Shown in pieces: positions 6,285 through 6,653 of a DNA stretch of 6,653 nucleotides. Source of the DNA: Pyrinomonadaceae bacterium (GTDB taxonomy: Bacteria > Acidobacteriota > Blastocatellia > Pyrinomonadales > Pyrinomonadaceae); assembly GCA_025929655.1 (NCBI GenBank), contig JAICPV010000127.1:1-6653 (forward strand), written 5' to 3'. The translations under genes were made by a program, and so were the position numbers. Within the stretch, counting starts at the first letter, position 1. Each line of letters begins with the position of its first letter. Below the pieces are notes generated by a model. That model was not told the origin of the DNA. It saw nothing but the letters and a program-made list of their open reading frames with translations, and made no database searches.

Positions 6285-6653
6285 TTAGTTTACTGGTTTT
6301 GTATTGAGTTTCGACGGATCAGGCACCGCTCCGGCGGTCCTTCCCGCTTTCGAGATCGGGATCCGTTTGACTCCGCCGGGGCCGTCCGTGACGGTCACCT
6401 TGATGTGCCTGTACGTCCCGTCCTGCTTGATGTTGGAAGGCAAATAACCGATGGAATACTGGGTCCGCATTTCGCTTGCGATATCGCGCGCGATCCCGGA
6501 AAGCTGTTCGATCCCAGTTGGAAAATAAGCCTTACCGCCGGTCTCTGTCGCAAGCTTTTCGAGAAATACCTTCGCTCTGCCCTGGTCGCTCTTGCGAATG
6601 AAGCCTGATTCTTTATCAAGGTCCGCGATAAAACCGATCACGAAGATCTGAAC
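6285..6653 (-). CDS. VWA-domain protein, C-terminal part (5' end beyond window)
   Basis: The frame is open from the right edge to the TAA at 6287-6285, giving the last 122 residues of a longer protein. It begins inside the VWA fold with a core strand VQIFVIGF, so the true start lies outside the window; the in-frame GTG at 6641 is not a credible start. FLEKLATETGGKAYFP and a helix ending in SEMRTQYSIGYLPSN, followed by a strand pattern (YRHIKVTVTD), match the C-terminus of the VWFA-related family expanded in Acidobacteriota (TIGR03436-like). The MIDAS motifs and any signal peptide would be in the missing part. It resembles the last 50 residues of the VWA protein at 4912 (VGL, LAKGSGGTAFFP), so the two are probably distant paralogues. 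Its function is unknown, and its convergent orientation places it outside the BMC transcription unit. Confidence 0.8.
   Translation of the reverse strand, partial: VQIFVIGFIADLDKESGFIRKSDQGRAKVFLEKLATETGGKAYFPTGIEQLSGIARDIASEMRTQYSIGYLPSNIKQDGTYRHIKVTVTDGPGGVKRIPISKAGRTAGAVPDPSKLNTKPVN

Overview
The window looks like chromosomal DNA of a Gram-negative-type bacterium, most likely an Acidobacteriota (Blastocatellia or relative). This is inferred from two exported von Willebrand factor A (VWA) proteins of the kind abundant in that phylum, a RodZ-like protein and moderate GC content. No tRNA, rRNA, IS element or CRISPR array was seen.

Left part (1-2538, minus strand): guaB (IMP dehydrogenase), missing only its last dozen or so codons at the window edge, preceded by a rodZ-like gene (HTH, one membrane segment, DUF4115-like domain). 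A GC hairpin with a T-run lies between the two. A very good sigma70-type promoter (TTGACA, 18 bp, TATATT) sits upstream of the rodZ-like gene.

Middle and right (2747-6284, plus strand): a compact five-gene cluster with gaps of 26, 6, -1 and 33 bp. In order: a hexameric bacterial microcompartment (BMC-H) shell protein with a glycine-rich tail; a CoA-acylating aldehyde dehydrogenase of the AdhE N-terminal type with a long C-terminal tail; an exported VWA protein; a small zinc-ribbon protein with a C-terminal membrane segment; and a second BMC-H protein with an unusual acidic pore loop. The shell genes and dehydrogenase point to a metabolosome that handles a toxic or volatile aldehyde and makes acyl-CoA and NADH. 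The window has no pentameric (BMC-P) or trimeric (BMC-T) shell gene, no signature aldehyde-producing enzyme, no phosphotransacylase and no alcohol dehydrogenase, so the rest of the system must lie elsewhere or be different.

Right edge (6285-6653, minus strand): the C-terminal part of another VWA protein, convergent with the BMC cluster. The two stop codons abut with no spacer.

The most novel points are the satellite-like BMC cluster containing a predicted exported VWA gene and a membrane zinc-ribbon gene, and the dehydrogenase tail. The tail joins a probable encapsulation helix to a module resembling the N-termini of EutQ and EutT.
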